From Nitrososphaeria archaeon (GTDB taxonomy: Archaea; Thermoproteota; Nitrososphaeria; Geothermarchaeales; JDFR-13), in contig JALSHT010000005.1 in the NCBI GenBank assembly GCA_026982095.1, positions 1 to 64,000 on the forward strand: DNA of 64,000 bases, in the 5' to 3' direction. This document shows positions 61,334-64,000 of this stretch, in pieces; position 1 is the stretch's first letter; every line of letters starts with the position of its first letter. Both the position numbers and the translations under genes were made by a program. A model generated the notes under the pieces. That model did no database searches, was not told where the DNA came from, and was given only the letters and a program-made list of their open reading frames with translations.

Positions 61334-62395
61334 ATGGCATTAGTTAGATATCTAGCATTTAGGGTTGTAAACGCCTTGGTGATTCTTTTCTTCGTACTGT
61401 TGATAACGGCTGTTATGATGAACCAGTATCTAGAGGATCAGATCAGAGCGGAGATTAGAGAGAGGATAGCCCAAGAAGTTTATCGTAATCCTAGGTATGC
61501 CACATATACCCCTGAGGAGAAGGATCGTTTAGCAGCAAACCTGACTTTAAGATATGAGCAGATATATGGACTTGATCAACCGTACGTTGTGAGAGTATTG
61601 TATCGAACTGTGGATGCTATGATGTTTGACTTTGGGAATGCTCTTGTGCTGAAGAGCTCAACGGGCTCGCCCGTAGTCTCTGACATAATTATAGAGGCAA
61701 TACCAAGGACTGTGTTACTCTTCACTACAGGCACAATCATCACGATAGTTGTAGGGATACTGTTGGGTATTAAGGCTGCTACTAGGGTAGGTTCATTTCT
61801 AGACAGGGCTATATCGACGTTTGCCATGTTTACATATAGCCTACCTATGTGGTGGGTAGGGATGATATTCATCTTCTACTTCGCTATTCTACTTAAGATA
61901 TTCCCGTCGGGTGGTATGGTTAGCATACCTCCTCCTGAGGATCCGGTAGCGTATGCAATGGATGTTTTATACCACCTCACTCTGCCTTTGATCGTATTCG
62001 TATTTGTAAACTTTGGCGGGTGGAGCTACGCGACGAGGAGTATAGTGCTGAACGTGTTGACTGAGGATTTCGTAAATACTGCTAGGGCTAAGGGGGTTCC
62101 GGAGAGGAGAATATTATATGGACATGTCTTGAGGACTGCAAGTCCGCCAATAGTCACATCTACGACTCTTGCCATACTTGGGTCTATTGGTGGAGCCATT
62201 ATCACGGAGGCAGTGTTTAACTGGCCTGGTTTGGGTAGGCTCTTCTATCAGGCTATCCTCAACGGTGATATGCCTGTGGTGATCGGCTTGACATATATAT
62301 CCACATTCCTATATGTGTTCGCTATCTTGGCCCTAGACTTCATATATGCCTTGTTGGATCCTAGGATAAAGGTGGGGTTTGGAGGCGGTAGATAG
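61334..62395 (+). CDS. dppB: peptide/oligopeptide ABC transporter permease, DppB/OppB type
   Basis: 353 residues, six membrane helices. The N-terminal helix RVVNALVILFFVLLITAVMM precedes a ~100-residue outside loop (EDQIRAEIRERIAQEVYR onward), as is common in archaeal members. The EAA loop reads DFVNTARAKGVPERRILYGHVLR. It forms half of the channel with DppC encoded three bases downstream. The first gene of the operon lacks an adjacent substrate-binding protein in this window. Confidence 0.92.
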   Translation: MALVRYLAFRVVNALVILFFVLLITAVMMNQYLEDQIRAEIRERIAQEVYRNPRYATYTPEEKDRLAANLTLRYEQIYGLDQPYVVRVLYRTVDAMMFDFGNALVLKSSTGSPVVSDIIIEAIPRTVLLFTTGTIITIVVGILLGIKAATRVGSFLDRAISTFAMFTYSLPMWWVGMIFIFYFAILLKIFPSGGMVSIPPPEDPVAYAMDVLYHLTLPLIVFVFVNFGGWSYATRSIVLNVLTEDFVNTARAKGVPERRILYGHVLRTASPPIVTSTTLAILGSIGGAIITEAVFNWPGLGRLFYQAILNGDMPVVIGLTYISTFLYVFAILALDFIYALLDPRIKVGFGGGR

Positions 62396-62397
62396 CG

Positions 62398-63816
62398 ATG
62401 TATGGGATGGGTATAAAGGATGTTGTAAGAGAATTTTTGAGGTTTAGGGGGGGAATTGTAGGTATATTCCTACTCCTTATCATCGTTGGAATGGCTTTGG
62501 GGGCTCCGTTGATAAGTGATGAAGAGGCTGGCAACAGGTGGTATGACCTAGAGTACTGGGTAGAGAAGGATCTCCCTAAGGGTGTTCCCCCAGCCTGGGT
62601 AGGGGTTTTTGAGGGGAGGTCGTACTCGGTGACTGAGAGGTTCCCAGGTCAAATCCCTGAGACGAACCGTTTCATTTTGAGGACCAATATAACGTATAAT
62701 ATGAAATATGATGTCCCTCCCTCTGATGTGGTTATTAGGGTTCGGATCGCTGAGGAGGCGAATATAAGTGCAACCACGACATACTTTGTTAGGCTCAACG
62801 TCTACCGTCCAGACGGAACTGTGATTGAGAGGGTCCTCGATCTTGAAACGGTAAATAGGGATTTAAAGATATCTCTTAAATCTGAGGATAGGAGTAGGAA
62901 TGCCATAATATCTTTCATGAAGGATTTCGATGAAGAGGGTTATGAGAGGATTATTAACCAGGGTTTAACAGAGGTCATAGATGTCATTTACATTTTATTC
63001 TCTCAGACTGGAGAGGGGGCCCTATTAGAGAGGACTGAGCCCTTGAAGGGTATATACACATTTGAGTTAGAGATTATTAGGACGGACATCAACTTAGAGT
63101 TAGATTCTTTAGAACTCCTTGCGATGGGGGCTGCACATGGAGTGTTTGGGACTGATACAAATGGGAGGGATATATTCGTCGGTATAGTTTGGGGAGCTAG
63201 AGTTGCATTAATCCTGGGGCTTATAGTAGCTATAGTCAGTGTATTGATAGGGGTTCTATATGGGACTGTAAGCGCATATCTCGGTGGCTGGGTTGACGAG
63301 ATTCTACAGCGTATACAAGAGTTCGCCATATCAATACCGCTCCTTCCACTCCTATTAATATTAGCATTCTACTTCAAACCGACTATATGGAATCTTATAC
63401 TGCTACTTATAGTTTTCTCATGGCCTGGTCCGGTTAAGACTATTAGGAGTATGGCTCTACAGATTAGGGAGCAGCTTTATATAACTGCTGCCAAGGCTGT
63501 CGGGGCCTCAACGGGTAGGATAGTGCTGAGATACATATTTCCACAGATACTTCCATATACGTTTGCCCTGGTAGCGTTCGCAGTTCCCGGGGCCATCCTA
63601 ACTGAGGCTGGAGTCAGCTTCCTACTTGGTGCACAAGGAGTCCTAGAGATTACCTGGGGTAGAATATTGAGTGACGCTCAGGATGCGTCAGCGGTATTAA
63701 CTGGTATGTGGTGGTGGGTCCTACCACCAGGCTTCATGATAGCCATATCAGGATTAGCATTCGTCCTTATAGGGACGGCTCTAGATAGGGTTTTAAATCC
63801 GAGGCTACTTAGGTGA
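62398..63816 (+). CDS. dppC: peptide ABC transporter permease, DppC/OppC type, with large outside insert
   Basis: 472 residues, clearly longer than the usual ~300. TM1 is IVGIFLLLIIVGMALGAPLI (about 20-40), followed by ~220 residues of soluble, beta-rich sequence (about 40-250), then five helices. VFGTDTNGRDIFVGIVWGARVAL is the conserved entry, and the EAA loop reads LYITAAKAVGASTGRIVLRYI. The inserted domain probably faces outside and could touch the binding protein. ATG 62398 follows the dppB stop closely; ATG 62407 is an alternative. Confidence 0.9.
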   Translation: MYGMGIKDVVREFLRFRGGIVGIFLLLIIVGMALGAPLISDEEAGNRWYDLEYWVEKDLPKGVPPAWVGVFEGRSYSVTERFPGQIPETNRFILRTNITYNMKYDVPPSDVVIRVRIAEEANISATTTYFVRLNVYRPDGTVIERVLDLETVNRDLKISLKSEDRSRNAIISFMKDFDEEGYERIINQGLTEVIDVIYILFSQTGEGALLERTEPLKGIYTFELEIIRTDINLELDSLELLAMGAAHGVFGTDTNGRDIFVGIVWGARVALILGLIVAIVSVLIGVLYGTVSAYLGGWVDEILQRIQEFAISIPLLPLLLILAFYFKPTIWNLILLLIVFSWPGPVKTIRSMALQIREQLYITAAKAVGASTGRIVLRYIFPQILPYTFALVAFAVPGAILTEAGVSFLLGAQGVLEITWGRILSDAQDASAVLTGMWWWVLPPGFMIAISGLAFVLIGTALDRVLNPRLLR

Positions 63817-63822
63817 TTATAC

Positions 63823-64000
63823 ATGGGTAATGATGTAGCGCTGGATGTACAAGAACTCAAGGTATACTACTACACATATACCGGGGTTGTGAAGGCGGTA
63901 GAGGGTGTATCGTTCAAGCTGGGTAAGGGTGAGACTCTAGGGCTTGCGGGAGAGTCTGGATGTGGAAAGAGTACCCTTGGATTTTCACTAATGAATCTAG
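63823..64000 (+). CDS. dppD: peptide ABC transporter ATP-binding protein, DppD type (3' end outside window)
   Basis: The first 59 codons are visible. [20 protein letters not shown] is a normal DppD/OppD start, and Walker A follows as [17 protein letters not shown]. It begins six bases after dppC. The gene continues beyond the window, where its partner DppF and perhaps the substrate-binding protein would be expected. Confidence 0.93.
   Translation, partial: MGNDVALDVQELKVYYYTYTGVVKAVEGVSFKLGKGETLGLAGESGCGKSTLGFSLMNL

Overview
This is a chromosomal stretch of a hyperthermophilic archaeon, most likely from the TACK side (Thermoproteota or Korarchaeota-like). The information-processing genes are archaeal: TBP, RpoK, ribosomal protein eS25, Alba, topoisomerase VI A and B, aIF1A, aIF2-beta, RIO1, ABCE1, CDC48, RNase P Rpp21, tRNA-splicing endonuclease and deoxyhypusine synthase. 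eS25 and RpoK fit TACK lineages. Arg codons AGG/AGA and Ile ATA dominate. Separate genes for di-myo-inositol phosphate synthesis point to very high growth temperature. I cannot name the genus. Coding density is very high, neighbouring genes often overlap by a few bases, and where a Shine-Dalgarno (SD) sequence is clear it sits about 9 nt before the start. I see no insertion sequence, integrase, CRISPR array or replication origin.

Layout. 1-8 kb: end of endA, HSP20, TldD/TldE pair, MazG-like protein, M24 peptidase, deoxyhypusine synthase, CysS. 8-16 kb: methyltransferase, orphan sugar-type ABC ATPase, rhodanese plus TusA-like protein, tRNA-Gly, Rpp21, a coiled-coil/DedA/deoxyribosyltransferase-like trio, tRNA-Glu, FAD oxidoreductase. 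16-22 kb: tRNA-Asn, convergent Top6A and Top6B, then aIF2-beta-DUF424 and aIF1A-RIO1-KH. 22-28 kb: an S-adenosylmethionine by-product salvage operon (MTA phosphorylase, MTA/SAH deaminase, SAH hydrolase), CDC48, Nudix hydrolase, tRNA-Leu. 28-38 kb: di-myo-inositol phosphate genes, HPS-RpiB, Maf, a C/D-box small RNA, a cluster of unknown genes around a RadA-like ATPase, rhomboid, PPC protein, PfkB kinase, acylphosphatase, MBL nuclease. 38-49 kb: TGS GTPase, HDAC-like deacetylase, an unknown gene, NAPRTase with a degenerate NAD-synthetase-like partner, ABCE1, Lhr helicase and phosphoesterase. 49-64 kb: HMG-CoA synthase/thiolase-like/DUF35 operon, cyclic-2,3-DPG synthetase family GTPase, Alba, RpoK, eS25, DNA ligase, antiporter, TBP, signal peptidase with two membrane proteins, and the start of a peptide ABC transporter operon.

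Most notable points. (1) A C/D-box guide RNA at about 31833-31894 carries a 12-nt antisense element matching the pre-tRNA-Glu(UUC) encoded at 14700-14788. The match crosses the 5' exon-intron junction and by the D+5 rule points exactly to wobble U34. (2) The gene coupled to nicotinate phosphoribosyltransferase has the NAD synthetase fold order but lacks its ATP-pyrophosphatase motif. (3) The thiolase-like protein between HMG-CoA synthase and DUF35 has lost its catalytic Cys and His. (4) The tRNA-Asn intron duplicates both strands of the anticodon stem. (5) A 28-codon gene with a strong ribosome-binding site lies at 55751-55837.
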